Positions 1-10,074 are shown, numbered from the stretch's first letter. The stretch: 64,000 bases of DNA from Hufsiella arboris (GCF_009834875.1 NZ_WVHT01000013.1:25492-89491), one strand, 5' to 3'. Numbers and translations: made by a program. The notes: generated by a model from the letters alone, not told the origin.

Positions 1-2523
1 CCGGCCATTGTGAATGTAGTAATGGAAGACGCACCGTCGCAACGATTGGCGGAAGTGGTCATTACTGCAACCGCAAGGCAGGAATCGGTGAATTCGTTGT
101 ATGCGGCGCAAAAGAACAGGGCCGTTATATCCGACGGTATTTCTTCGGATCAGATTACCAGAAGTCCGGATAAAAGTACTGGCGAAGTTTTGAAACGGGT
201 TAGCGGTACTACTATCCAGGACAATAAGTTCGTAATCGTTCGTGGTTTGGGCGACCGTTACAATAATGCCCGCTTAGACAATGCCAGCTTACCAAGTACA
301 GAGGCAAACCGGAAAGCGTTTTCTTTTGATATCGTTCCATCAAACCTGGTAGATAACATTGTGATTAGCAAAACCGCTACACCGGATCTTCCGGGAGATT
401 TCGCTGGTGGTTCAGTACAGATCATCACCAGGGATATTCCAGCGCAGAACTTCTTCACGGTAAGTTTAGGAGCAGGTTACAATTCACAATCAACTTTTAA
501 AGATTTCTATTACGGGCCGAGATACCTTTCTGATTATTTCGCTTTCAATACAGAGCGACAATTGCCAACTACTGGCTTTCCAAAAAATACCAGCCAGACT
601 TTGTCTCTAACGCAGGAGCAAAGCACCGCTGCTATAAAAAAACTCCCTGGTGTATGGAACATCGGAAACTCGCTGGCAGCGCCATCGCAAAATCATCAGC
701 TGAGTTTAGGGAGAGTTAAAGACTTTAACAATGGCGGGCGTTTCGGCGTGATTGCGTCGTTAACCTACCGTAATTCGCAAACAACGGTACCCGACGCGGA
801 ACGCACTTATTTGTTTTATGACTATGATGATCGCGTTAACCAGTTTTCTACCGCGATTGGTGCACTGGCAAACCTTTCGTACACTAAAGGAAAAAATAAA
901 TTTAGCTTCAAGAATTTGTATAACCGGATTCTGGAAGACCGTTTTACCTATCGGGTAGGTTCTGATTTCACCCGCTCGAGTGATTTGCAGTACTATGCTT
1001 TTGATATGCTGCAAAAAGGTTTGTTGAAAACATCCGTGGAAGGTGAACATACACTCGGCGCGAATAAAAACAGGTTTACATGGAACCTGGCCTATTCAAA
1101 TGTTATAAACAATCAGCCGGATCAGCGAAAAATTGGTTACCAAAGAACAATTACAGACAGGGATAATCCAGAAGTGCCTTACCTGGCAAGTGTGCTTTCG
1201 ATCAACAAGGAGAATAACAGGCTGTTTTCCGACCTGAAAGAAAATATCTATAACGGAGGTCTTAATTACCAGGTTCCGTTGAAGATTTCCAGTCAGCCTG
1301 CAACACTGAAATTAGGCGCCGGTACGCAGTATCGTACCCGCGATTTCGCCGCCAGATTGCTTGGCTCCGTACTAAACGGATTTGATGAGGATGTACAAAC
1401 CCGCCCAATAAATACTTTATATGGCAAAGACCTGGTAAACGCGAATTATTACAGGCTGGATGAAATCACAAGTTTAACCGACTCATACGATGCTAATTCC
1501 CTGACGAGCTTCGGTTACGCGATGCTGGACAATAAACTGGCAAATAAGTTGCGCGTTGTATGGGGGTTACGTGCTGAAAACTTTAACCTGAAACTTAATT
1601 CATTCCGTACATCCGGCGAGCCTTTGAACGTAGAACGCAATGATTTAGACTTATTGCCGTCGGCCAACTTCACCTATGCCCTTACTCCAAAGTCTAATTT
1701 GAGAGCTTCTTATTACCGGACATTGGCAAGGCCGGAATTTACGGAACTTGCCCCATTCGCTTATTACGATTACGAAGTGTTGGCGGTAAGGCAGGGTAAC
1801 GAGAATCTGAAAAGCACCAATATTGATAACGCCGACTTACGCTATGAACTTTATCCCGGAACCGGCCAGGTGTTTTCAGTATCAGCTTTTTACAAGCATT
1901 TCAACAATGCTATCGAGCCGAGCATTGATGATGTAAATTCAACGCCGACCATCTCTTACTACAACACGAAACAGGCGGTTAATTATGGTGCCGAACTTGA
2001 GTTCCGTCACACGTTAGGCTTTTTGAAAGATAATTCCGAGTCGCTTAACAATACAACGATCTACGTGAACGGTGCTTACATTAAATCAAAGGTTAACAAT
2101 CCTGCGAATGCTGGTTACCTGCGCGATAATCGTCCAATGGTAGGCCAGTCGCCTTATACTATCAACGCAGGATTGCAATATAATGCGTTTCAAAACGCGC
2201 TGAATCTAAGTGTTCTTTATAACAGGATCGGCAAGCGTATCACTAGCGTGGGTGGTCAGCGCCTGGAAAACGTTTGGGAAAATCCGAGAAACGTTCTCGA
2301 CTTCCAGGCGAACTACCGTGTGATTAAAGGTAAGGGACAGATCAAACTGAATGTAAGCGATATACTGAACAATCAGTCATTGTTCTACTTTGACTATGAT
2401 GGAAATGGAAAATATACACCGTTACAGTCAGCCCCTGCAGATCCCAATATACGCCAGGATGAAGTGTTCTCACGTTTTAAGCGTGGCGTTGACGCTTCAC
2501 TATCATTCTCTTATAATTTTTAA
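1..2523 (+). CDS. TonB-dependent outer-membrane receptor, 5' end outside window
   Basis: The reading frame is open to base 1, so the signal peptide and any N-terminal carboxypeptidase-like domain lie outside the window. The visible part starts near the end of that region. A plug domain follows (EVVITATARQ, then IVRGLGDRYNNARLDN and GGSVQIITRD), then a 22-strand-type beta barrel ending in aromatic residues (SFSYNF). Such receptors import ligands across the outer membrane using TonB energy. The substrate cannot be read from the sequence. A lipoprotein gene follows 94 bp downstream on the same strand, behind its own regulatory repeats. A GTG at base 10 is not a credible start because the plug would lack its leader. 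Confidence 0.9.
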   Translation, partial: PAIVNVVMEDAPSQRLAEVVITATARQESVNSLYAAQKNRAVISDGISSDQITRSPDKSTGEVLKRVSGTTIQDNKFVIVRGLGDRYNNARLDNASLPSTEANRKAFSFDIVPSNLVDNIVISKTATPDLPGDFAGGSVQIITRDIPAQNFFTVSLGAGYNSQSTFKDFYYGPRYLSDYFAFNTERQLPTTGFPKNTSQTLSLTQEQSTAAIKKLPGVWNIGNSLAAPSQNHQLSLGRVKDFNNGGRFGVIASLTYRNSQTTVPDAERTYLFYDYDDRVNQFSTAIGALANLSYTKGKNKFSFKNLYNRILEDRFTYRVGSDFTRSSDLQYYAFDMLQKGLLKTSVEGEHTLGANKNRFTWNLAYSNVINNQPDQRKIGYQRTITDRDNPEVPYLASVLSINKENNRLFSDLKENIYNGGLNYQVPLKISSQPATLKLGAGTQYRTRDFAARLLGSVLNGFDEDVQTRPINTLYGKDLVNANYYRLDEITSLTDSYDANSLTSFGYAMLDNKLANKLRVVWGLRAENFNLKLNSFRTSGEPLNVERNDLDLLPSANFTYALTPKSNLRASYYRTLARPEFTELAPFAYYDYEVLAVRQGNENLKSTNIDNADLRYELYPGTGQVFSVSAFYKHFNNAIEPSIDDVNSTPTISYYNTKQAVNYGAELEFRHTLGFLKDNSESLNNTTIYVNGAYIKSKVNNPANAGYLRDNRPMVGQSPYTINAGLQYNAFQNALNLSVLYNRIGKRITSVGGQRLENVWENPRNVLDFQANYRVIKGKGQIKLNVSDILNNQSLFYFDYDGNGKYTPLQSAPADPNIRQDEVFSRFKRGVDASLSFSYNF

Positions 2524-2530
2524 AAATAAG

Positions 2531-2586
2531 TTAACAAACACTTAACGTCATCTTGATGCTGAGTTTATCTCGCAGAACGAATTTTG
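2531..2586 (+). promoter_or_regulatory. 11-bp-period direct repeats (Pho-box-like) and -7 box before the lipoprotein gene
   Basis: TTAACA (2531), TTAACG (2542), TTGATG (2553) and TTTATC (2564) are spaced exactly 11 bp apart. A TTTG of a -7 box (GAATTTTG, 2579-2586) begins 19 bp after the start of the last repeat. The same 19-bp distance occurs before the Oar-like receptor gene at 4332. Tandem 11-bp direct repeats are the arrangement bound by PhoB/OmpR-type response regulators. The identity of the regulator is inferred. Confidence 0.45.
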
Positions 2587-2617
2587 AACAATAAATTAAT
2601 AGCAAACAATAACAAAA

Positions 2618-4060
2618 ATGAAAAAACACTTAATTAAAGTTTTATTAGGATTATCATTGTTCTCGGCAGCATGCTCGAATAAAAATGATGATGAGCCTAT
2701 ACCGGAGCCACCTGTAACAGGAAGTGTTGTGGAAGTTTCTGGTGACATTAAAGCAAATACTACCTGGACAGCAGATAAAATTTACTTATTAAAAGGATTT
2801 GTTTACGTAACTGACGGCGCTACGCTAACCATTGAAGCAGGCACATTAATTAAAGGCGATAAAGCATCAAAAGCAACATTAGTTGTTACAAGAGGCGCGA
2901 AAATTAATGCAACCGGAACTGCTGATAAACCGATTGTATTTACATCAAACCAGGCAGCCGGCGCAAGAAGAGAAGGCGACTGGGGCGGAATTATCCTTTT
3001 GGGTAAAGCTCCGGTTAACCAGGCTGAAGGTGTTAAGATCGAAGGTGGGCTTGATGCTAAAAACGATCCTGCTAAATACATTCAGTATGGCGGGTCAGAC
3101 GCGGCAGACAATTCAGGCATTTTGAAATATGTACGTATCGAATTTGGAGGTATCCCTTTCTCAGTTGATAACGAGATTAATGGTTTAACAATGGGCGGCG
3201 TTGGTAATGGAACAACAATCGACTATGTTGAAGTTTACCGTTCAGGTGACGATGCTTTCGAATGGTTCGGCGGAACCGTTAACTGTAAACACCTTTTAGC
3301 TATCGGATCATGGGATGATGATTTTGACACTGATTTTGGTTATTCTGGTAAAATACAGTTTGCATTGGCTCAGCGTTACCCTTTAGTTGCAGATCAGTCA
3401 GGCTCTAACGGTTTTGAATCTGATAACGATGGTAACGGTTCGACGTTAACTCCTCAAACTTCAGCGGTATTCTCCAATGTTTCTATCGTTGGCCCATACG
3501 CTGACGCTACTACTAAAGTTAATGGCTTCTTCCAGCATGCAGCACAAATAAGAAGGAATTCAGCAATCAGTGCATTTAACTCCGTATTCGCTGGTTTTCC
3601 CGAAGGAATTTATATCGATAATGACACTAAAACTGCTGGCGCTGAAACTTATAATAACTACGCTGCAGGGAAACTAGTGTTCCAAAACAACCTGGTGTAT
3701 GGTTGCAATGCAAAGTCTAATGAAGTAAAAGGACAAAGTAAAGCATCTTTTGAAACACAGATCAGAACTGAGAACGTGTTTAATTCATCAAGCTATGCTA
3801 ACGCTTTAATCACTGATCCTTATAAATATCCTGCTGATATAGTTGCTTCGACTTCGGCAATGTTAGGTAGCCCTAATTTCACAGTAAAAGCAGGTACGCC
3901 ATCTGAAACAGGCGCAGCGTTTACTAATGCGAAATTAGCAGATGCTTTCTTTGAAAAAGTTACTTACAAAGGTGCTTTTGGCACAACTGACTGGTCTTCC
4001 GGCTGGGCTAACTATGCACCTCAGGCATTAGCTTACGATGCTCCGGGAAAAATAAAATAA
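2618..4060 (+). CDS. Secreted lipoprotein with predicted beta-helix fold
   Basis: A 480-residue protein. It starts with a lipoprotein signal peptide whose lipobox SAAC places the acylated Cys at residue 19, followed by an acidic linker (NKNDDE). The body is rich in short Gly/Asn/Asp turns and repeated beta segments (GATLTIEAGTLIKGD, GDWGGIILLGKAP, DGNGSTLTP) typical of right-handed beta-helix surface proteins of Bacteroidota. It lies directly downstream of a TonB receptor, so it is probably a surface partner of that receptor. No catalytic motif is recognised and no function is assigned. The 11-bp repeats upstream suggest control separate from the receptor gene. Confidence 0.8.
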   Translation: MKKHLIKVLLGLSLFSAACSNKNDDEPIPEPPVTGSVVEVSGDIKANTTWTADKIYLLKGFVYVTDGATLTIEAGTLIKGDKASKATLVVTRGAKINATGTADKPIVFTSNQAAGARREGDWGGIILLGKAPVNQAEGVKIEGGLDAKNDPAKYIQYGGSDAADNSGILKYVRIEFGGIPFSVDNEINGLTMGGVGNGTTIDYVEVYRSGDDAFEWFGGTVNCKHLLAIGSWDDDFDTDFGYSGKIQFALAQRYPLVADQSGSNGFESDNDGNGSTLTPQTSAVFSNVSIVGPYADATTKVNGFFQHAAQIRRNSAISAFNSVFAGFPEGIYIDNDTKTAGAETYNNYAAGKLVFQNNLVYGCNAKSNEVKGQSKASFETQIRTENVFNSSSYANALITDPYKYPADIVASTSAMLGSPNFTVKAGTPSETGAAFTNAKLADAFFEKVTYKGAFGTTDWSSGWANYAPQALAYDAPGKIK

Positions 4061-4090
4061 CATCATCATACGCTAATACATTTGTGAATT

Positions 4091-4117
4091 AAACCCTGCC
4101 GCGAGGCGGGTTTTTTT
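4091..4117 (+). terminator. Rho-independent terminator after the lipoprotein gene
   Basis: The arms CCCTGCC and GGCGGG pair with one bulged T around a GCGA loop. Flanking AAA pairs with the start of a run of seven T. Confidence 0.85.
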
Positions 4118-4206
4118 GTTTTACACGTTTCCTGCACATTTTTTATGTATTCACGATTTCTTCATAAAGCCATTTTAATTTTGCTTACCACCCGCTGTGT
4201 GCTTGG

Positions 4207-4312
4207 TTAACTTAACGTAATCTTAGCATTGTCAGATTCTTACCATTTCGTTAAAAATGCATGAATGGTAATCATTTGTTAACATTGTCTTAATATCTCC
4301 GCCTCAATTTTG
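4207..4312 (+). promoter_or_regulatory. Promoter with 11-bp direct repeats before the Oar-like receptor
   Basis: TTAACA (4279) and TTAATA (4290) are 11 bp apart. An upstream pair, TTAACG (4212) and TTAGCA (4223), has the same spacing. A -33 TTG (4285-4287) and a -7-like CAATTTTG (4305-4312) are separated by 17 bp. The last repeat starts 19 bp before TTTG, exactly as in front of the lipoprotein gene at 2618. The rest of the 271-bp intergenic region holds the terminator described above. Confidence 0.5.
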
Positions 4313-4331
4313 TGCCATCAATAAGCACGAA

Positions 4332-7300
4332 ATGAAAATTGTCAGATTTTTACTTATCACATTTATAAGCCTCGGCAGTTATGCTGGTTTATATGCACAG
4401 GTTACTACATCCCAGATAAGCGGGAAAGTAATCGATGCTAAAGGCGAGGCATTACCAGGAGTATCAGTAAGCGTAGTCAATACGTCAACTGGTACCAAAT
4501 ACGGCGCATCCACCAATGCTGACGGACGTTACACACTCACCAACATTAATCCTGGTGGCCCTTACACCATTACAGTTACTTATGTTGGTTTTACAAAACA
4601 GGAGTCCAATGATGTTAACCTTGGCTTAGGAAGCACCACGCTTAACTTCGCTATGCAGCAGGAAGCTACCGCTTTGAAAGAAGTTGTTGTTAGTGGTGCT
4701 AACCGTACGGCAAGACGCAACGGAGCGGGTACCAATATCAGCCAGGCGCAGATTAAAACGCTGCCATCATTAAGCAGAAGCTTGCAGGATTTAACACGCG
4801 TAACTCCCCAAAGCAATAACAATTCTTTTTTAGGAACCAACTTCCGTTATAATAACGTAACGCTTGATGGCGCCATAAATAATGACGCGATCGGTTTTAG
4901 TCCATCGCAGGGAGGACAGACCAATACCTCCGGCCAGCCAGGCAGCAGTACCCGTACAAGCCCCGTTTCATTGGATGCAATTCAGGATATCCAGGTTTAC
5001 CTTGCTCCCTACGATGTGAAGATCGGGAATTTTACAGGAGGTAGTATCAATGCCGTGACACGCAGCGGTACCAACAAAGTAAGCGGATCCGTTTACGGTT
5101 TTGGGCGTAACTCTTCATTTATTGGACCCAATAATGCCGGCGACGGATCAAAAGAACCTAAAGGCTTTCATGAGTATCAAACCGGTGTCCGTTTAGGATT
5201 TCCTATTATAAAAGATAAATTATTCTTCTTTACAAACGAAGAAATTACCCGTCGTAACGACCCGATAATACTTGGTGCCGGCTCGCCCGACATTTCCAAA
5301 GTGATCGATTTGGCAAGCGCGCAAAAAATCAGCGACAGGTTGAGCAGCGTTTATGGAATTGACGCGGGTACTTATAATAACTACAAGATATTTTCGAACT
5401 CCAATAAATTCTTTAACCGTTTAGACTGGAATATCAACGATAAAAACCAGTTATCTATCCGGAATAATACCATCACTTCAGAAGCTACCAACCTGGAGCG
5501 TGACCAGCAGAACTTCCGTTTCGGAGGGATTGATTACAAGCAAACCAACAATCAATCATCCACAGTTGCTGAATTGAAATCGAGAGTTTCGAATAACCTG
5601 TCGAACAGTTTTATCGCGGGGTACTCCGATATTCACGATTATCGTGATCCATTATCCAACGCCGCGGTTCCTCAACTCCAGATCACCGGCTTAACATCCG
5701 GAACAACGATTTTCGCCGGAACAGACCGCGAGGCTAGTATCTTCAACATGAAGCAAAAAACGCTTGAGTTTACCGATAACCTGACATGGACAAAAGGAAA
5801 TCATACGTTTACTTTCGGTACACACAACGAGCTTTACAACATTACTTACGGTTTTGTCAACTCGTGGAACGGTCGCGTGGATTATGCTTCCATTGCTGAC
5901 TTCCTTAATAACAATCCAAGCCGCGTTCGTACCAATTATAACTATTCAAATAACTCACGCGATAATATCATGAGTAATCCGCCAGCGGAGTTTAAAGTGA
6001 ATATGTACAGCTTATATGCGCAGGATGATATTCAGATCGGCGATAAGTTGAAACTATCTCCCGGTATTCGTTTTGATTTGGCTGACCTGCCGAACATGCA
6101 GCCTTTAAGCGATAAAACTATAAATGCGCCGGTTGATCCCAATTACGGAACTACCTATACCTACACTCAACCGAAAAATATTAAGAATGATTTTTTTGGA
6201 AAAGTTCAGGTGTCGCCGCGCTTAGGATTTAATTACGACGTCAAAGGCGACCAAAGTGTGATCCTTCGCGGAGGAACCGGGTTATTTACCGGCCGGATTC
6301 CTTTTGCCTGGTTAGGATATGCTTATTATAACAATGGCGTAACCTACGGAGCTTATGACAACCGCTCGTCTTCGAAACCATTTGCCCCAGGTTCTGATCC
6401 TATCAGTGATGGATTAACTGGAAATGGCGAGGCTGGCTTTGTTGCTGAGCAAGGCGTCAATACCAGCGATGCCAAAGGAGCTACCCAGGTGGATTTGATC
6501 GATAATAATTTCAAAATGCCGCAAGCCTGGAGAAGCAGTCTTGGCCTGGATTATACCACATCAAATCAATGGAAATTTACGGTAGAAGGAATTTATACTA
6601 AAGTTATTAAAGACCTTCAGTTCCAGCAGGTAAATTACGTCGATAATCCCACTTACTTCGCTTACGATACACAACATCAGCAGCCAATTTATTCAGGAAG
6701 CAAAATCAATCCTTTGTACACAAATGCTTACCTGCTTTCAAATACTGATAAAGGGTACCGTTATAGTATCACTGGCCAGGTTAGCCGCTCATTTCCTTTC
6801 GGTTTAGGTTTCATGGCCGCTTATACCTACGGACAATCGAAGGATATCACAAATGGTATTCGTAACTCGATGGAATCAAACTGGCAATTGAACCAGGCCC
6901 TGAATCCAAACAGTCCGCAGCTTACATACTCCAACTTCGATGTGCGCAACCGGATCGTATCGTCTGTTAACTACCGACTTAACTGGAATAAGAAAAATAA
7001 ATACATTTCTAACTTCTCGTTATTTGTTAGTGCACAGTCTGGCGCGCCGTTTTCATATGGTTTCGTAAATGCTACGATCGACGGAACTGGTCAGCAGGTT
7101 AGTTTGGTTTACATACCAAACGCGGGAGAAACTTCAAAATTCTTCGCTGATATTCCCGGCGGAAAAACTGCGGTTCAACAAGCCTCAGAGTTTGATAACT
7201 ATATCAACAACAATAAATACCTGAACGGTAGAAGAGGGGATTTCACCGAGCGTAACGGCGGTCGCACGCCATGGAACACTCAGGCAGATTTCCGTTTCTC

Positions 7301-7595
7301 CCAGGATTTCGTTATCAATAAGAAACATACCGTTACTTTTACATACGATATCGTTAACCTTACAAACCTGTTAAATAAGGATTGGGGTATTCAATATTTC
7401 TCTCCAAACACCTTTAACTCAATGGCTGGTGTTGGTTTGAAACAAACGACTGTTAAAAATGCAGCGGGAGCAACTGTTCCGTTAGTAGTAAACGGATATC
7501 CGGCTTATACGTGGTCAGATCCGGGAACTCCTTACTCAAAAGATTTCTTTGCATCACGTTATCAGATGCAACTGGGATTAAGGTATTCGTTCTAA
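4332..7595 (+). CDS. Oar-like TonB-dependent receptor with N-terminal carboxypeptidase-regulatory domain
   Basis: A 1087-residue outer-membrane protein. The signal peptide ends near residue 22 (GLYAQ). A CarboxypepD_reg-like beta-sandwich follows at about 25-110 (SGKVIDAKGEALPGVSV). Next come the TonB-box/plug (ALKEVVVSGANRT, LDGAINNDAIGF, GNFTGGSINAVTRSGTN) and a long barrel ending QLGLRYSF. The SINAVTRSGTNK signature and the length fit the Oar family rather than SusC. Upstream Pho-box-like repeats suggest phosphate or envelope-stress control, which is inference. The substrate is unknown. Confidence 0.9.
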   Translation: MKIVRFLLITFISLGSYAGLYAQVTTSQISGKVIDAKGEALPGVSVSVVNTSTGTKYGASTNADGRYTLTNINPGGPYTITVTYVGFTKQESNDVNLGLGSTTLNFAMQQEATALKEVVVSGANRTARRNGAGTNISQAQIKTLPSLSRSLQDLTRVTPQSNNNSFLGTNFRYNNVTLDGAINNDAIGFSPSQGGQTNTSGQPGSSTRTSPVSLDAIQDIQVYLAPYDVKIGNFTGGSINAVTRSGTNKVSGSVYGFGRNSSFIGPNNAGDGSKEPKGFHEYQTGVRLGFPIIKDKLFFFTNEEITRRNDPIILGAGSPDISKVIDLASAQKISDRLSSVYGIDAGTYNNYKIFSNSNKFFNRLDWNINDKNQLSIRNNTITSEATNLERDQQNFRFGGIDYKQTNNQSSTVAELKSRVSNNLSNSFIAGYSDIHDYRDPLSNAAVPQLQITGLTSGTTIFAGTDREASIFNMKQKTLEFTDNLTWTKGNHTFTFGTHNELYNITYGFVNSWNGRVDYASIADFLNNNPSRVRTNYNYSNNSRDNIMSNPPAEFKVNMYSLYAQDDIQIGDKLKLSPGIRFDLADLPNMQPLSDKTINAPVDPNYGTTYTYTQPKNIKNDFFGKVQVSPRLGFNYDVKGDQSVILRGGTGLFTGRIPFAWLGYAYYNNGVTYGAYDNRSSSKPFAPGSDPISDGLTGNGEAGFVAEQGVNTSDAKGATQVDLIDNNFKMPQAWRSSLGLDYTTSNQWKFTVEGIYTKVIKDLQFQQVNYVDNPTYFAYDTQHQQPIYSGSKINPLYTNAYLLSNTDKGYRYSITGQVSRSFPFGLGFMAAYTYGQSKDITNGIRNSMESNWQLNQALNPNSPQLTYSNFDVRNRIVSSVNYRLNWNKKNKYISNFSLFVSAQSGAPFSYGFVNATIDGTGQQVSLVYIPNAGETSKFFADIPGGKTAVQQASEFDNYINNNKYLNGRRGDFTERNGGRTPWNTQADFRFSQDFVINKKHTVTFTYDIVNLTNLLNKDWGIQYFSPNTFNSMAGVGLKQTTVKNAAGATVPLVVNGYPAYTWSDPGTPYSKDFFASRYQMQLGLRYSF

Positions 7596-7617
7596 TAGCG
7601 GATATTGTATAATAAAT

Positions 7618-7657
7618 AAACGAACAAAGGCCGGGATTTCCTGGCCTTTGTTCGTTT
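7618..7657 (+). terminator. Strong hairpin terminator after the Oar-like receptor
   Basis: A perfect 15-bp stem: AAACGAACAAAGGCC (7618-7632) pairs with GGCCTTTGTTCGTTT (7643-7657) across a 10-nt loop. There is only a short T run. Confidence 0.75.
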
Positions 7658-7659
7658 AC

Positions 7660-8322
7660 GTAATTTGTTGTACTTATAGCGTATCTATTTCTTAGATAGA
7701 GTAATTCGTTTTGAAAGCAGTGTTCTTCCGTTGTAGTATCCGATAGTCCCGTTTTTCGCTTTTACTCCTCACTCATCCGCACTTCTCCAATTCTTCGTTC
7801 CGGGGTAACCGCTTCAACCGGGTTATAGTACACAGGGCAAACTTCCATAGTAACGCAAGCCTGTGCAAAGCACATTTCGACTCTGCTCAACGTGGTATTT
7901 TTAATGATTTAATTGCAGTTTGTAGCAGTTCATACAGCAATGGCCTGATGCTTGACTTTTTGGTACCGGTGCTATAGAATGCGGACATTGCAAGCTAAAC
8001 CCGGGCAAAGCGGATACCGGCCAATGCGGTTAAGGCCTTGTGGCGTATTAGCGTAGCACGGGACGAAAGGACGAAAGGATTACTGGCATTGCTTTTCAAA
8101 TAACTGCACAGTTATGTTATGAATTGCGCCAATTTTATTGACATCTCAACTTAATAGCATTGACTCACGTCTACGCGTTGTAAGTGCAGAGCAGGAGGAA
8201 AGACGAGATGTAAAGCACAATCATTTCAAAAACCTAAATATCACATCTAGACAGGTTGTGAAATAGTAGCCTATATTTGACAGATATGCATGTTACAAAT
8301 ACTAATCGTGACTATACAAGCA
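7660..8322. other. Gene-free stretch of about 660 bp
   Basis: No credible coding region is seen on either strand. It contains a 16-bp perfect inverted repeat, ATAACTG-CA-CAGTTAT (8100-8115), and a direct doublet GACGAAAG-GACGAAAG near 8065. Short open segments interrupted by stops on the minus strand (for example RHKALTALAGIRFARV around 8000-8050) suggest decayed coding DNA, but no family can be named. Confidence 0.4.
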
Positions 8323-10074
8323 TCAAAAATTCTTGCTTAACTTCTCAATCATTTCCGCCGGAATCTTTTCTACATCGACGATCAAAAAGCCATCAAGGCA
8401 ATCAGCGAATTTCGGGTCTATATTGAAGCTGATAATCCGGGCATTTAAATTCATATATTGGCGAAGCAATACCGGAACTTTCATATGTGACGTTTCGATT
8501 TCGGAAATAAGTTTGTCAAGGTCTTTGAACGATTCTGTATCGTCAAGCAGAATATCGGCGTTGATGCTGGCGAAATCAACCTTGAATTTCTTTTTAGGTT
8601 TTATGTACTGGGCTTTCTCGTGATCAAACCAGTTTCTGGTGATGTAATCCACAATAATTGATTTGGATAGTTGTGAGAAGCGATTACTGATGCTAACAGG
8701 GCCGATCATGTAGCGATACCGTGGGTTGTCAATCAGGTACTTGCAAATTGCTTTCCACATTAAAAATAGCGGAAGCGGTTTGTTTTGATACTCTTTACGA
8801 ATCCAGGAGCGGCCCATCTCGAGACAGCTGCGAAGAACCGGGAAAAACTGTTCCTTTATCTTAAACAGTTCGGAGATGTAAAAGCCCCGTTTTCCCATAC
8901 TGTAAAAAATCTCGTCTCCTTTACCTATGCGGTAACCGCCCACAAGCATTTCGGCTTCCTTATCCCAGATGAAAAGGTGATTGTAGTAAATGTCATACTC
9001 ATCGAGGTCGATCGCCTTATTGGTGCCTTCGCCCACTTCACGGAACGTCACTTCACGTAACCGTCCTATTTCTTTAATTGTATTGGGAATTTTAGAAGTT
9101 GGTACGATATATACTTCGTAATTCTTCTCATCCCATATTTTATAATTTTCCAGCTGGGCAACTTCTGAAACCAGGGCATCCGGTTTTACAGGAGGAACAA
9201 TTCTTTCGGGATATTTTTTAATCTTAAAAAGATTACTCGGACTGAATAATTTCTTTTCGTTTTCAAGTCCGGCGCCCAGTGCATAGGTTTTAGCACGCAG
9301 GTAATTCAGTAAATTATTAGTGTTGTTGTGGTTTGGGACATCTTCAATGTTAATCGGCTTGCCAATTCGCAGTTTGATAGTATGTCCCTGTTTGTTAAAT
9401 AGTTCGGAAGGAAGTTTTGCTGTCCGCAGAGTCGGATGAATCAGGCTAAGCAGGTTAAAAAGTAATCCGTTATTTCCATGGAAGTAAATAGGAATTACGG
9501 GAACCTTGGCTTTCGCAATAATTTTACCAACAACGGGATGCCATAACTTGTCGGTTACTTGCTGGCTCTCGATTTTAAAGGTCGACACTTCGCCGGCAGG
9601 GAATATACCGATTGGTGTTCCATCTCTTAACAATTCCAGGGTAGTTTTTATTCCACTGATGCTCGAAGAATGGTCTATATTTTCAAACGGGTTTACTGCA
9701 ATGAAATAATCGCTGAGGTTTGGAATCTTCTTTAAAATGAAGTTTGCCATGAGTTTGGCATCCGGCCTTTTTTCCAGTAAAATTCGGAGCAGCACCAAAC
9801 CTTCTATTCCGCCGTACGGATGATTTGCAATGGCTATAAAAGCTCCGTCCTTTGGCAAATTTTCTAGTTCTTCTTTGTTGTATTCAACTTTGACGCCGAA
9901 TACCTGCAGGATTTTATCCACAAACGCGGTACCCTCAAGATGCTGAGCCTTAGAAAAAGCTTCATTTACATCATTGATTTTCATGATCTCCATCAGGAAG
10001 GACGCAAGTCCGGGCATCCGTAGCTTATCGATTTTGGTGGCTTTGGCAAATTCCTCTTTAGTAATTATCTTCAT
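8323..10074 (-). CDS. olsF: Bifunctional aminolipid (ornithine/glycine lipid) synthase, OlsF-like
   Basis: A 583-residue two-domain protein. The N-terminal third (about residues 70-260) is a PlsC-like O-acyltransferase with NHPYGG (catalytic His 85) and FPAGE (159-162). The C-terminal part (about 290-490) is a GNAT-like N-acyltransferase resembling OlsB/GlsB (LREVTFREVGEG, MLVGGYRIGKG). In OlsF proteins the C-terminal part N-acylates the amino acid and the N-terminal part adds the second acyl group, giving phosphorus-free membrane lipids. Bacteroidota use related enzymes for glycine and serine-glycine lipids, so the amino-acid substrate here is uncertain. The ATG start gives the full N-terminus. 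It is transcribed divergently from the ComEA-like gene. Confidence 0.82.
   Translation of the reverse strand: MKIITKEEFAKATKIDKLRMPGLASFLMEIMKINDVNEAFSKAQHLEGTAFVDKILQVFGVKVEYNKEELENLPKDGAFIAIANHPYGGIEGLVLLRILLEKRPDAKLMANFILKKIPNLSDYFIAVNPFENIDHSSSISGIKTTLELLRDGTPIGIFPAGEVSTFKIESQQVTDKLWHPVVGKIIAKAKVPVIPIYFHGNNGLLFNLLSLIHPTLRTAKLPSELFNKQGHTIKLRIGKPINIEDVPNHNNTNNLLNYLRAKTYALGAGLENEKKLFSPSNLFKIKKYPERIVPPVKPDALVSEVAQLENYKIWDEKNYEVYIVPTSKIPNTIKEIGRLREVTFREVGEGTNKAIDLDEYDIYYNHLFIWDKEAEMLVGGYRIGKGDEIFYSMGKRGFYISELFKIKEQFFPVLRSCLEMGRSWIRKEYQNKPLPLFLMWKAICKYLIDNPRYRYMIGPVSISNRFSQLSKSIIVDYITRNWFDHEKAQYIKPKKKFKVDFASINADILLDDTESFKDLDKLISEIETSHMKVPVLLRQYMNLNARIISFNIDPKFADCLDGFLIVDVEKIPAEMIEKLSKNF

Noticed and set aside
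10..12. GTG start for the first TonB receptor
   Set aside because: The frame is open to base 1 and the protein would lack a signal peptide, so the gene is cut by the window edge.
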